Shown one piece after another: positions 26,280 through 35,645 of a DNA stretch of 46,622 nt. How positions within the stretch are numbered: the first letter of the stretch is position 1; every line of letters starts with the position of its first letter. The position numbers and the translations under genes are program-made. This DNA is from Parageobacillus caldoxylosilyticus NBRC 107762 (GTDB taxonomy: Bacteria > Bacillota > Bacilli > Bacillales > Anoxybacillaceae): assembly GCF_000632715.1 (NCBI RefSeq), contig NZ_BAWO01000052.1, forward strand, positions 1-46,622, given 5' to 3'. The notes beneath the pieces are model-generated. The model did not search any database and was not told where the DNA came from. It saw only the letters and a program-made list of their open reading frames with translations.

Positions 26280-27425
26280 ATGACAGCTCGCTACTTACGC
26301 GAAGAGCATCACATTTTCCGGGACGCCTTTCGCAAGTTTTTGGAAAAAGAGGCATATCCATACTATGAAGAATGGGAGAAACGCGGGATCATCCCCCGCT
26401 CCTTTTGGGCGAAAATGGGCGAAAACGGCTTTCTTTGCCCATGGGTCGATGAACAGTACGGCGGCTTTAACGCCGATTTCGCCTATTCGGTCGTGATCAA
26501 TGAAGAGTTAGAAAAAGTTGGATCTAGCATGGTCGGCATCGGCTTGCATAACGATATCGTCGTTCCATACCTTGCCTCTTACGGAACGGAAGAGCAAAAA
26601 CGAAAGTGGCTGCCAAAATGCGTATCCGGTGAAATTATTACGGCGATCGCGATGACCGAGCCGGGAGCGGGATCGGACTTAGCCGGCATTTCAACAACGG
26701 CGGTCAAAGACGGTGATTACTATATCGTCAACGGGCAAAAAACATTTATTACCAACGGCATCCACGCCGATTTAATCATCGTTGCCTGCAAAACCGATCC
26801 GAATGCCAAACCGCCGCACCGGGGCATCAGCCTGCTTGTCGTCGAGCGCGATACACCAGGGTTTACGCGCGGCCGCAAGCTTGAAAAAGTCGGGCTGCGC
26901 GCGCAAGATACGGCCGAATTGTTTTTTAATGATGCGAAAGTGCCAAAAGAAAACTTGCTTGGTGAAGAAGGAAAAGGCTTTTACTACTTAATGGAAAAGC
27001 TCCAGCAAGAGCGGCTGGTGGTGGCAATCGCCGCACAGACGGCGGCGGAAGTGATGTTTGAGCTGACGAAGCAATATGTCATGCAGCGGTCGGCGTTTGG
27101 AAAACGCATTAGCGAGTTTCAAACCGTTCAATTCCGCCTTGCCGAAATGGCGACGGAAATTGCTCTCGGACGGACGTTTGTCGACCGTGTCATTGAAGAA
27201 CATATGCAAGGAAAAAATGTCGTCACACACGTGTCGATGGCGAAATGGTGGATTACGGAAATGGCGAAGCGAGTCGCCGCCGAGAGCATGCAGCTGCACG
27301 GCGGCTACGGCTATATGGAAGAATACGAGATTGCCAGACGTTACCGCGACATTCCGGTCAGCGCGATTTATGCCGGAACGAATGAAATGATGAAAACCAT
27401 CATTGCAAGAAACTTGGATTTATAG
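26280..27425 (+). CDS. Acyl-CoA dehydrogenase, LCAD/IVD-like
   Basis: The 381-residue flavoenzyme introduces the first double bond in beta-oxidation, passing electrons to ETF. Motifs: AMTEPGAGSDLAG (FAD/substrate), YIVNGQKTFITNG, QRSAFGKRISEFQ and LHGGYGYMEEYEIARRYRD. At the position where short- and medium-chain enzymes carry the catalytic Glu (YEGT) this protein has Ala (Y-A365-G-T). Instead Glu244 in QQERLVVA aligns with the helix-G catalytic base of long-chain and isovaleryl-CoA dehydrogenases. It starts 3 bases after the ligase stop, with GAGGGATG overlapping. Confidence 0.88.
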   Translation: MTARYLREEHHIFRDAFRKFLEKEAYPYYEEWEKRGIIPRSFWAKMGENGFLCPWVDEQYGGFNADFAYSVVINEELEKVGSSMVGIGLHNDIVVPYLASYGTEEQKRKWLPKCVSGEIITAIAMTEPGAGSDLAGISTTAVKDGDYYIVNGQKTFITNGIHADLIIVACKTDPNAKPPHRGISLLVVERDTPGFTRGRKLEKVGLRAQDTAELFFNDAKVPKENLLGEEGKGFYYLMEKLQQERLVVAIAAQTAAEVMFELTKQYVMQRSAFGKRISEFQTVQFRLAEMATEIALGRTFVDRVIEEHMQGKNVVTHVSMAKWWITEMAKRVAAESMQLHGGYGYMEEYEIARRYRDIPVSAIYAGTNEMMKTIIARNLDL

Positions 27426-27440
27426 AAAGAAGGTGGCTTT

Positions 27441-28529
27441 GTGTTAAACGGAATTACAGTCATCGATTTTTCCCACTACCTGCCCGGCCCATTTGCCAGC
27501 CTTCGCCTTGCTGATTTAGGCGCTGAAGTCATTAAAATCGAACCGCCTGCCGGCGACAGACTGCGCTCGCTTGCCGATGAGTGCGTGTTTCACGCCAATA
27601 ACGCAGGCAAAAAAAGCATCGCATTAAATTTAAAAAATGAACGGGATCTGCAAACAGCAAAAAGTCTGGTTTCTAAAGCCGATGTTCTTATCGAAAGCTT
27701 CCGCCCGGGGGTCATGGAGCGGCTCGGGCTAGGATATGACAATGTGCGCGAGTGGAATGACACAATCATTTACTGCTCGATCAGCGGCTTCGGCCAGCAT
27801 AGCCGGTATGCGTCTTTCGGCAGCCACGATCTAAATTATATGGCGCTTACCGGCGTGTTGGCTCAGTTAAAAGATAGACAAGGCCGTCCTGTCCATCCGA
27901 CGATTACGCTTGCCGATTTAATCGGGAGCATCCATGCTGCCGAACAAATTCTTGCCGCCTTGTTTTACCGCGAGCGGACCGGAAAAGGAACGTACATCGA
28001 TCTGTCCTTAGTCGATGGCTTGCTGTCGATGATGGCCAACCATTTTGCCATAGAACATCAGACTGGTAGAAAAAACGGCATCACCGAGCTTGCCGGCACG
28101 ATCGTGTCTTATCAGCTGTATGAGACGAAAGACGGCCGCTATGTCAGCCTCGCCGCCTTGGAAAGGAACTTTTGGGAAAACTTTTGCCGCGCCGTCGGCA
28201 AGCCGGAATGGATTGCGCATCATTATTCGCCGGCGGACGAAGCCAACCATGTTTATCAAGAAATCGTAAACCTGTTCCGGTCGAAAACGATGAAGGAGTG
28301 GCTGGAGTTTAGCCAAACGGTCGATTGCTGTCTTGCGCCCGTGCTCGAAACGGATGAGGCGAAAACAATGTTTGCGGATGACCGTTACCGCAAGATGATC
28401 CACATCACAGACGGGCGCATCGAAGTGGCTACCCGCTACGGGCCAAACACATTGCAAAAACGGAAAAGAGCGCCATTATTGAATGAACATGCGAATCCAT
28501 TGCGAAATGAAGGAGTGATGAGGAAATGA
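27441..28529 (+). CDS. Family III CoA-transferase, probably alpha-methylacyl-CoA racemase-like
   Basis: The 362-residue protein has the CaiB/BaiF (family III) fold: start VIDFSHYLPGPFASLRLADL, then GAEVIKIEPP. The catalytic-centre residues match the racemase branch: His129 in GSHDLNYMALTG and Asp159 in LADLIG are 30 residues apart, exactly as in the mycobacterial alpha-methylacyl-CoA racemase (His126 and Asp156). A racemase makes the S-isomer of 2-methyl-branched acyl-CoAs usable by acyl-CoA dehydrogenase, which suits the cluster. A CoA transferase remains possible. Start GTG 27441 with GAAGGTGG upstream; the stop overlaps the next start by four bases. Confidence 0.82.
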   Translation: MLNGITVIDFSHYLPGPFASLRLADLGAEVIKIEPPAGDRLRSLADECVFHANNAGKKSIALNLKNERDLQTAKSLVSKADVLIESFRPGVMERLGLGYDNVREWNDTIIYCSISGFGQHSRYASFGSHDLNYMALTGVLAQLKDRQGRPVHPTITLADLIGSIHAAEQILAALFYRERTGKGTYIDLSLVDGLLSMMANHFAIEHQTGRKNGITELAGTIVSYQLYETKDGRYVSLAALERNFWENFCRAVGKPEWIAHHYSPADEANHVYQEIVNLFRSKTMKEWLEFSQTVDCCLAPVLETDEAKTMFADDRYRKMIHITDGRIEVATRYGPNTLQKRKRAPLLNEHANPLRNEGVMRK

Positions 28530-30145
28530 TGAAGACGCAATTGAATATTTCAACGATGTTAGAAAGAGCGGAAATGTTCTTTCCGACGAAACAAGTCGTT
28601 TCCCGCCTGAAGCACGGCATCGTCCGCCATACATATAAGGAAATTGGCGAACGGACAAGACGGCTTGCCAGCGTCTTGGCCGATTTCGGCGTTTCCGTCG
28701 GCGACCGCGTCGGAACTTTTGCCTGGAACCATCATCGCCATTTGGAAGCGTATTTTGCCATCCCGGGCATCGGCGCGGTGCTTCATACGATTAACATCCG
28801 TCTCTCGCCTCAGCATATCGCCTATATTATTAACCACGCCGACGACCGCGTGCTGCTTATTGATGATGATTTGCTTCCGGCAATTGAGGCAGTGAAAGAC
28901 GAGATTCCGAACGTGCGCGCGTTTATCCTGATGACCGATAAAGAAGAGCTTCCAGAAACGAAGCTTTCCCCTGTCTATCATTATGAAAAACTATTGGAGC
29001 AAGGAGACCCGTCCTTCCCGTTTAAAAAAGATTTGGATGAATATCAGCCGGCGGGAATGTGCTATACGTCGGCGACAACGGGAAATCCAAAAGGCGTCGT
29101 ATATACACACCGCAGCACCGTCTTGCATAGCATGGCGCTCGGGCTTGCCGATACGCACGGGCTTTGCGAGCACGATGTCGCGATGCCGGTCGTACCGATG
29201 TTCCACGTTAATGCATGGGGGATTCCGTTTGCCGCCACATGGTTCGGCGCGACGCTCGTCATGCCGGGGCCGGCGTTTACGCCTAAAGTACTGGCGCAAT
29301 TAATCGAGTCGGAAAAAGTAACGATTACCGCCGGAGTGCCGACAATTTGGCTCGGCCTTCTGCAAGAGTTAGAGAAAGGCAATTACGATGTAAGCAGCTT
29401 GACGCGCGTCATTTGCGGCGGAGCGGCGGCTCCGAAAGGCATCATCCGCGCGTTTGAAGAGAAGTATCATATTCCGTTTATTCACGCCTACGGCATGACC
29501 GAGACAAGCCCGCTCGTATTAGTATCGCGCCTGAAAAGCTATCAGCAAGATCTGCCGTATGAAGAAAAGCTCGAATTCCGTGCGAAGCAGGGCATTCTCG
29601 TCCCAGGCCTGGAAATGAAAATCGTCGGCAAAGAAGGCGAAGTAAACTGGGACGGAAAAGAAATGGGCGAACTATGTTTGCGCGGCCCTTGGATTGCCGG
29701 TGAATATTACAATGACGAGCGGACAAAAGAAGCGTTTCGTGACGGCTGGCTGCACACGGGCGATGTTGTCACCGTTGATGAGGAAGGGTTTGTGAAAATT
29801 GTTGACCGGACAAAAGATGTGATCAAAAGCGGCGGGGAATGGATTTCTTCCGTTGATTTGGAAAACGCGCTCATGGCTCATGAAGCGGTGTTCGAAGCGG
29901 CGGTCGTCGCCGTTCCGCATCCGAAATGGCAGGAGCGCCCGATTGCCTGCGTCGTGCTGAAAGAAGGAAAAACAGTCACGAAAGAAGAGCTGTATGACTT
30001 TTTGCGGCCGCAGTTTACGAAATGGTGGCTGCCGGACGATATCGTCTTTATGAAAGAAATACCGAAAACGAGCGTCGGAAAATTTTTAAAACGAAAACTG
30101 CGTGAAGAGCTGCAAAACTATTATTCTAGTACGAATGCTCAATAA
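28526..30145 (+). CDS. Second acyl-CoA synthetase (AlkK/long-chain type)
   Basis: This 539-residue AMP-forming ligase is distinct from the first one. It has CYTSATTGNPKGVVYTHRS (phosphate loop, about 179-197), VPMFHVNAWGIPF, HAYGMTETSP (about 323), GWLHTGDVVTVDEEGFVKIV and the IPKTSVGKFLKRKLRE C-terminus. The pattern is that of the AlkK and Thermus long-chain fatty-acyl-CoA synthetases. The ATG overlaps the preceding stop (ATGA), so translation is coupled. Two ligases in one operon suggest two chain lengths or branched versus straight substrates. Confidence 0.88.
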   Translation: MMKTQLNISTMLERAEMFFPTKQVVSRLKHGIVRHTYKEIGERTRRLASVLADFGVSVGDRVGTFAWNHHRHLEAYFAIPGIGAVLHTINIRLSPQHIAYIINHADDRVLLIDDDLLPAIEAVKDEIPNVRAFILMTDKEELPETKLSPVYHYEKLLEQGDPSFPFKKDLDEYQPAGMCYTSATTGNPKGVVYTHRSTVLHSMALGLADTHGLCEHDVAMPVVPMFHVNAWGIPFAATWFGATLVMPGPAFTPKVLAQLIESEKVTITAGVPTIWLGLLQELEKGNYDVSSLTRVICGGAAAPKGIIRAFEEKYHIPFIHAYGMTETSPLVLVSRLKSYQQDLPYEEKLEFRAKQGILVPGLEMKIVGKEGEVNWDGKEMGELCLRGPWIAGEYYNDERTKEAFRDGWLHTGDVVTVDEEGFVKIVDRTKDVIKSGGEWISSVDLENALMAHEAVFEAAVVAVPHPKWQERPIACVVLKEGKTVTKEELYDFLRPQFTKWWLPDDIVFMKEIPKTSVGKFLKRKLREELQNYYSSTNAQ

Positions 30146-30198
30146 CAATAATGTGCTATAAACGAGCGATAGACTTGACTTTGAATGGGGGAGATGTT

Positions 30199-31050
30199 AT
30201 GGCAAAGACGATTGCTGTTGTTGGAGCTGGATTAATGGGAAGCGGCATCGCCCAGTCGCTCGCGATGGCGGGCAAAGAGGTCCGTTTATATGATATTTCC
30301 GAGGCGGCCCTTGACAAAGGGCTTGCTTCGATACAAAAAAGCCTTTCCCGGTTTATAAAAGCGGGAAAATTATCGGAACAGGATGCAAAGCAAACGCTGC
30401 AGCGCATTCGTACCGCTACCGGTTTGCAAGAAGCGGTGCAAGACGTGGATGTCGTCATTGAAGCGGTGCCGGAAGATTTAACGTTAAAGAAAGATGTTTT
30501 TCAACAGTTAGACCGTTATACGAAACAGGAAGCGATTTTGGCGACGAACACGTCCGAGCTAAGCGTTACGGCGCTTGCTGCGGCGACGGCAAGGCCGGAT
30601 AAAGTGATCGGCATGCATTGGTTTAACCCTGCGCCGGTAATGAAGCTCATTGAAATCGTCAAAGGCGAGACGACATCCGATGATACGGTGGCGGCGATTC
30701 AGCGCCTGTCCGAAGAAATTGGCAAAGAAACGGTCATCGTCAAAGACCGGCAAGGATTTGTCACGACAAGGGCGATTGCCGCGCATATGATCGAATGCAT
30801 CCGCATGTATGAGGAAGGGATCGCTTCTGCTGAAGATATCGACAAAGCGGTCCGCCTCGGTTTGAATTATCCGATGGGGCCGTTAGAGCTTGCTGATATG
30901 GTCGGACTGGATACGATGCTGTTTGTCAGCGAAAACTTAACGGAAGCATACGGGGACCGTTTCCGGGCACCGCAGCTGCTGCGCAAGCTAGTTGAAGCAG
31001 GATATTTAGGAAGGAAAACAGGAAGAGGGTTTTATACGTACAATGAATAG
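30199..31050 (+). CDS. 3-hydroxyacyl-CoA dehydrogenase
   Basis: The 283-residue enzyme oxidises 3-hydroxyacyl-CoA to 3-ketoacyl-CoA with NAD. It starts with a Rossmann fold (VVGAGLMGSGIAQSLAMAG), has the catalytic region GMHWFNPAPVMKLIEIV with the family His, and NYPMGPLELADMVGLD in the C-terminal helical domain. Length and motifs fit the PaaH/Hbd type single-domain enzyme. ATG 30199 is chosen with GGGGGAGATG upstream; the longer frame from 30151 has no ribosome binding site. Confidence 0.92.
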   Translation: MAKTIAVVGAGLMGSGIAQSLAMAGKEVRLYDISEAALDKGLASIQKSLSRFIKAGKLSEQDAKQTLQRIRTATGLQEAVQDVDVVIEAVPEDLTLKKDVFQQLDRYTKQEAILATNTSELSVTALAAATARPDKVIGMHWFNPAPVMKLIEIVKGETTSDDTVAAIQRLSEEIGKETVIVKDRQGFVTTRAIAAHMIECIRMYEEGIASAEDIDKAVRLGLNYPMGPLELADMVGLDTMLFVSENLTEAYGDRFRAPQLLRKLVEAGYLGRKTGRGFYTYNE

Positions 31051-31068
31051 ACGCAAGGGGGAAAGACG

Positions 31069-32217
31069 ATGAGAGAAGTGGTGATTGTCGAAGCGGTGCG
31101 CACGCCGGTCGGCAAACGCAACGGCGTGTTCCGCAACGTCCATCCTGTCCATTTAGCGGCGACGGTACTCGATGAAGTAGTGAAAAGAGCAGGAGTAGAA
31201 AAACGGTTAGTCGAAGACATCGTCATGGGCTGTGTGACGCCGATTGCCGAGCAAGGCTACAACATCGGCCGGCTCGCTGCGCTCGAGGCAGGATTTCCCG
31301 TCGAAGTGCCGGCGGTGCAAATCAATCGGATGTGCGGATCAGGACAGCAGGCCATTCATTTCGCTGCTCAGGAAATTCGCTCGGGCGACATGGACATTAC
31401 GATTGCCGCCGGAGTCGAAAGCATGACGAAGGTGCCGATTTTAAGCGACGGCAACGAACATACGATTCCGCCATCGCTCCATGAAAAATACGAATTTGTC
31501 CATCAGGGCGTTTCCGCCGAGCTAATCGCGGAAAAGTATGGTTTAACGCGCGAACAGCTTGACGCCTACGCGTACGAAAGCCATCAGCGCGCTCTTCGCG
31601 CCCAGCAGGATGGAATATTTGACAAAGAAATCGTGCCGGTAAAAGGACTCGATAAGGAAGGAAACGAAATCATCGTCACCAAAGATGAAGGGCCGCGTCC
31701 GGATACATCCCCGGAAGCGCTTGCTTCCTTGAAGCCCGTTTTCCGGGAAAACGGCAAAATTACCGCCGGCAATGCGAGCCAAATGAGTGACGGAGCGGCA
31801 GCGGTGTTATTGATGGAAAAGGAGGTGGCTCAAAAGCTTGGTGTAACGCCAAAAGCGCGCATCGTCGTGCAGACGGTCGTCGGCTCCGACCCGACCTATA
31901 TGCTTGACGGCGTGATTCCGGCGACAAAAAAGGTGCTTGAAAAGGCAGGATTAACGATTGAGGATATCGATTTAATTGAAATTAACGAAGCATTTGCCCC
32001 TGTTGTATTGGCATGGCAAAAAGAAATCGGCGCGCCGCTCTCTAAAGTAAACGTCAATGGCGGCGCCATTGCGCTCGGCCATCCGCTAGGGGCGACAGGG
32101 GCAAAATTAATGACTTCGCTCGTTTACGAACTGGCGCGGCGCAATGGCCGATATGGGCTGTTGACGATTTGCATCGGCCATGGGATGGCGACGGCGACGA
32201 TTATCGAACGACTGTAA
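31069..32217 (+). CDS. Thiolase (acetyl-CoA acyltransferase)
   Basis: The 382-residue thiolase cleaves 3-ketoacyl-CoA to acetyl-CoA and a shortened acyl-CoA. The catalytic residues are all present: Cys89 in NRMCGSGQQ, His338 in NGGAIALGHPLGATGAK, and Cys368 in TICIGHG. The NEAF motif (INEAFAPV) is intact. It starts 18 bases after the dehydrogenase gene with AAGGGGGAAAG upstream, and ends the operon at a strong terminator. Confidence 0.93.
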   Translation: MREVVIVEAVRTPVGKRNGVFRNVHPVHLAATVLDEVVKRAGVEKRLVEDIVMGCVTPIAEQGYNIGRLAALEAGFPVEVPAVQINRMCGSGQQAIHFAAQEIRSGDMDITIAAGVESMTKVPILSDGNEHTIPPSLHEKYEFVHQGVSAELIAEKYGLTREQLDAYAYESHQRALRAQQDGIFDKEIVPVKGLDKEGNEIIVTKDEGPRPDTSPEALASLKPVFRENGKITAGNASQMSDGAAAVLLMEKEVAQKLGVTPKARIVVQTVVGSDPTYMLDGVIPATKKVLEKAGLTIEDIDLIEINEAFAPVVLAWQKEIGAPLSKVNVNGGAIALGHPLGATGAKLMTSLVYELARRNGRYGLLTICIGHGMATATIIERL

Positions 32218-32219
32218 CG

Positions 32220-32252
32220 AAAAAACCGGCGTGCATCATACGCCGGTTTTTT
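32220..32252. terminator. Shared bidirectional terminator
   Basis: A perfect 12-bp stem (AAAAAACCGGCG with CGCCGGTTTTTT) lies directly after the thiolase stop. The converging TRIC gene ends inside its loop (stop at 32236-32238), so one arm is coding. Confidence 0.9.
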
Positions 32253-32871
32253 GAGGTTGATCGACAGCCTGATTCCTTAGCGAACGGTGCGGCAGTTGCC
32301 AATGGTACGTATACGATAAAATCCTTAATAGCGCGACGACAACAAACAATAGATAAAGCTCAAAAGGGGTGGACGCCAATTTTGTGCCAACCGCGATGCC
32401 GGCGACAATCGCCCATACCGCATAGATTTCCGCGCGCAGCACAAGCGGCTTTCGGCCGGCAAGAATGTCGCGGACAATGCCGCCGCCGCTTCCGGTCAGC
32501 ACGGCGGCAACAATGACCGCACTTAACGGGTGATTCATTTTAACAGCGTACAGCGCGCCTTGAATGGCAAATGCGGAAAGGCCGAGCGCATCAAAAAAGT
32601 TTCCCCACCGTTTCCAATGGGGCAATGTTTTTTGCGGAAATAAATAAACGACTGTCATGGCGATCAAGGCGATGACAAATAAAAATCCTTGTTCCCATAA
32701 AGCAGAGACGGGAACGCCGATGAGCAAATTGCGGATCGCGCCGCCGCCAAACGCGGTGACAATGCCTAAAATATAAACGCCAAGTATATCATATTCTTCT
32801 TCCATCGCAACAATCGCGCCGCTGATCGCAAACGCAATCGTGCCGATGATGCTTAACACTTCCCATGTCAT
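32236..32871 (-). CDS. TRIC-family cation channel-like membrane protein (UPF0126)
   Basis: The 211-residue protein has seven membrane helices arranged as two three-helix repeats plus one. Each repeat carries the family glycine motif: AFGGGAIRNLLIG (about 40-52) and TGSGGGIVRDILAG (about 125-138). Bacterial members are homologues of trimeric intracellular cation channels. It converges with the fatty-acid operon and shares its terminator. The ATG at 32871 has AAGGAAAGGG upstream. Not part of the B. subtilis gene order here. Confidence 0.85.
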   Translation of the reverse strand: MTWEVLSIIGTIAFAISGAIVAMEEEYDILGVYILGIVTAFGGGAIRNLLIGVPVSALWEQGFLFVIALIAMTVVYLFPQKTLPHWKRWGNFFDALGLSAFAIQGALYAVKMNHPLSAVIVAAVLTGSGGGIVRDILAGRKPLVLRAEIYAVWAIVAGIAVGTKLASTPFELYLLFVVVALLRILSYTYHWQLPHRSLRNQAVDQPQKTGV

Positions 32872-33037
32872 CTATGCATCCCTTTCCTTCCTGTCATACG
32901 GTAACATTGTATGGCGAAGGGAGCGGAAAATCAATAGCTGGAACAAGAATGTTTGCTGCAAAGGCCGTAGCGATTTTGCCGCAGATTTGCTATGATGGAG
33001 ACAGACTCAGTCATGCTGCTGGAAAGAAGGTGCCTAA

Positions 33038-34288
33038 TTGAGCGAACGGGAGAAAGCGATTTTAGTCGGATGCCAGCTTCCTCATATCGATGATGAGCGG
33101 TTTTTTTATTCGATGGAAGAATTGGCATCGCTCGTGCATACGGCAAACGGAGAAGTGGTTGCGACGGTGACGCAGAAACGGGAAGCGATCCATCCGGCCA
33201 CCTATATCGGAAAAGGAAAAGTAGAAGAACTTGTACATCTTGTCGAGCAAACGGAAGCGGATCTCGTTATTTTTAACGATGAACTGTCGCCAAGCCAAAA
33301 CCGCAACTTGGCGAGACAGCTGGCGGTGCGCATTATTGACCGGACCCAGCTTATTTTAGATATATTCGCCCAGCGCGCCCGGTCGAAAGAAGGAAAACTG
33401 CAAGTAGAGCTGGCGCAATTGCAATATTTATTGCCGCGTTTAGGCGGACAAGGGACAGCGTTGTCCCGCCTTGGCGGCGGAATCGGCACGAGGGGGCCGG
33501 GGGAAACGAAGCTAGAAACGGATCGCCGCCATATTTACCGGCGCATCGATGAGATTAAAACACAATTGAAACTGGTAGCCGAACATCGCGAGCGCTATCG
33601 GGAGCGCCGCAAAAAAAATCGCGCTTTTCAAATTTCTCTTGTCGGTTATACGAACGCAGGAAAATCAACGTTGTTTAATCGTTTGACCGCTGCCGATTCG
33701 TTCGAAGAAAATTTATTGTTTGCCACCCTTGATCCGCTGACGCGCAGGCTCATTCTTCCGAGCGGCTATACGGTGCTCTTAACCGATACGGTCGGTTTTA
33801 TTCAAGATTTGCCGACGACGTTAGTCGCGGCGTTTCGTTCGACGCTGGAAGAAGTAAAAGAAGCGGATCTAATTTTGCATATCGTTGATTCCTCCAACCC
33901 GGATTATTATCATCATGAACAGACGGTTTACGATCTGCTCGATGAGCTTGGTGTGGCGTCTATTCCTATTGTGACTATTTATAATAAGCAGGATATTCGC
34001 CATCCTCATTTTGTGCCAAGCACGGAAACGGAAGCGATGATGGTGAGCGCATTTTGTGCCGATGATATTCGGCGCCTGCGGCAGTTTATCGAAGAGATGG
34101 TCAAGAAACAGATGGTCGGCTATTACGTATCGATCCCGGATGATGAAGGAAAATTGCTGGCTCAGTTGAAATCAGAAACGATTTTGCACGAATTGCACTA
34201 TAATGAAGAAAGCGGCATGTATGAATGCAAAGGGTATGTCATGCCAAAACATCCGCTATACGGACAGTTGCGTCAATTTCAAAAATAG
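33038..34288 (+). CDS. hflX: Ribosome-associated GTPase HflX
   Basis: HflX is a GTPase that splits stalled or stressed 70S ribosomes. The 416-residue protein has the N-terminal HflX domain ([42 protein letters not shown]), then a coiled linker and the G domain: G1 GYTNAGKST (203-211), G3 DTVGF, G4 NKQD. The TTG start has AGAAGGTG upstream. In B. subtilis it is ynbA, next to spoVK, with ynbB and glnRA following, as here except for the inserted fatty-acid operon. Confidence 0.93.
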   Translation: MSEREKAILVGCQLPHIDDERFFYSMEELASLVHTANGEVVATVTQKREAIHPATYIGKGKVEELVHLVEQTEADLVIFNDELSPSQNRNLARQLAVRIIDRTQLILDIFAQRARSKEGKLQVELAQLQYLLPRLGGQGTALSRLGGGIGTRGPGETKLETDRRHIYRRIDEIKTQLKLVAEHRERYRERRKKNRAFQISLVGYTNAGKSTLFNRLTAADSFEENLLFATLDPLTRRLILPSGYTVLLTDTVGFIQDLPTTLVAAFRSTLEEVKEADLILHIVDSSNPDYYHHEQTVYDLLDELGVASIPIVTIYNKQDIRHPHFVPSTETEAMMVSAFCADDIRRLRQFIEEMVKKQMVGYYVSIPDDEGKLLAQLKSETILHELHYNEESGMYECKGYVMPKHPLYGQLRQFQK

Positions 34289-34301
34289 AAAGGGTCATCG
34301 T

Positions 34302-35570
34302 ATGTTTACACAGCTGCGACATGGAGAAAAAATTGCTGCACTAGTAAAAGAAGTGGAAGCGCAAATTGCTCCGATTCATCAAAAAATTGACGAACGCATT
34401 GATGTGAATCAATATCGCGTGTTAGACAGCTTTCGCCGCCATCAAGTCAGCGACAGCCATTTTATTCCGTCTACCGGATATGGTTATGATGACATCGGCC
34501 GCGATACACTGGGACAAATTTATGCCGATGTATTCGGCGGCGAAGCAGGCATTGTCCGCCCGCAAATCATCTCTGGGACGCATGCGATTACAATCGCATT
34601 ATTTGGCATTTTGCGTCCGGGAGATGAGTTATTGTACATTACTGGAAACCCATATGATACGCTCGAAGAAATCATCGGCATCCGTGGCAGCGGCAGCGGC
34701 TCGCTAAAAGAATTTCAGATCAGTTACCAAAGCGTGCCGCTCACCCCGGAAGGGAAGGTGGATTTCGCTGCCGTCAAAGCGGCCATCCATGAGCGGACGA
34801 AAATGATCGGCATTCAGCGTTCAAGAGGCTATGCGACAAGACCATCCTTTACGATTGAAGAAATTCGCGAAATGATTTCTTTTGTCAAAACCGTGAAGCC
34901 CGATGTCGTCGTTTTCGTTGACAATTGCTACGGAGAATTTGTCGAGGAAAAAGAACCGTGCCATGTCGGCGCCGATTTAATCGCCGGCTCTCTCATTAAA
35001 AATCCCGGCGGGGGGCTTGCGAAAACAGGTGGTTATATTGTCGGGAAAAAACAATATGTAGAGGCCTGTTCGTACCGCATGACTTCACCGGGGATCGGTG
35101 CGGAGGCGGGACCGGCGTTATATAGCCTGCATGAAATGTATCAAGGCTTTTTCCTAGCGCCGCATATCGTCGGCCAGGCGCTAAAAGGGGCGGTTTTCAC
35201 GGCTGCGATGTTAGAACGGATCGGTCTAAACACGGATCCTTCCTGGAATGCGGAGCGCACCGATTTAGTGCAATCTGTCCAGTTTGACGATCCAGAGCAA
35301 ATGATCGCTTTTTGCCAGGCGATTCAATTTTCCTCTCCGGTTAATGCCCACTTCACCCCGTACCCAAGCTATATGCCTGGCTACGAGGATGATGTGATTA
35401 TGGCAGCAGGAACCTTTGTCCAAGGAGCGAGCATTGAATTAACGGCGGACGGGCCGATCCGCCCGCCGTATGTGGCTTACGTACAAGGAGGATTAACGTA
35501 TTCCCATGTAAAAATCGCGATTTGTTCGGCGATTGACCAATTAATCGAAAAGCAATTAATTCGTTTGTAA
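34302..35570 (+). CDS. ynbB: YnbB, PLP-dependent aluminium-resistance/methionine gamma-lyase-like protein
   Basis: The 422-residue protein is a fold-type I PLP enzyme of the family labelled aluminium resistance protein. The PLP lysine lies in GSLIKNPGGGLAKTGGY; the phosphate-binding ISGTHAI and the Asp of VVVFVDNCYGEF are conserved. The C-terminus (TYSHVKIAICSAID) matches the family. Real substrate unknown; cystathionine/methionine lyase-like chemistry is inferred. ATG 34302 is used; the frame from 34203 overlaps hflX and has no site. It sits 13 bases after hflX, probably one transcript. Confidence 0.88.
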   Translation: MFTQLRHGEKIAALVKEVEAQIAPIHQKIDERIDVNQYRVLDSFRRHQVSDSHFIPSTGYGYDDIGRDTLGQIYADVFGGEAGIVRPQIISGTHAITIALFGILRPGDELLYITGNPYDTLEEIIGIRGSGSGSLKEFQISYQSVPLTPEGKVDFAAVKAAIHERTKMIGIQRSRGYATRPSFTIEEIREMISFVKTVKPDVVVFVDNCYGEFVEEKEPCHVGADLIAGSLIKNPGGGLAKTGGYIVGKKQYVEACSYRMTSPGIGAEAGPALYSLHEMYQGFFLAPHIVGQALKGAVFTAAMLERIGLNTDPSWNAERTDLVQSVQFDDPEQMIAFCQAIQFSSPVNAHFTPYPSYMPGYEDDVIMAAGTFVQGASIELTADGPIRPPYVAYVQGGLTYSHVKIAICSAIDQLIEKQLIRL

Positions 35571-35587
35571 GAAAATCTAACATTTTG

Positions 35588-35616
35588 TTGACACATTTTC
35601 TGACAGGTTGTAAAAT
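35588..35616 (+). promoter_or_regulatory. glnRA promoter
   Basis: TTGACA (35588-35593), a 17-base spacer and TAAAAT (35611-35616) form a near-consensus SigA promoter. TGACA repeats around the -35 resemble half of the TGTNAN7TNACA GlnR/TnrA operator but no full consensus copy is present. Confidence 0.75.
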
Positions 35617-35645
35617 GAAACTATCATAAGCGAGGAGGAATTGGC

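Noticed and set aside
27441-28529. Formyl-CoA or carnitine CoA-transferase (simple CaiB) label
   Set aside because: The fold is shared, but the His129/Asp159 pair at racemase spacing and the dehydrogenase neighbour favour a racemase-like function; transfer activity is left as an alternative.
35581-35640. A full GlnR/TnrA operator at glnR
   Set aside because: TGACA half sites occur but no copy fits TGTNAN7TNACA on both sides, so only the promoter is called.
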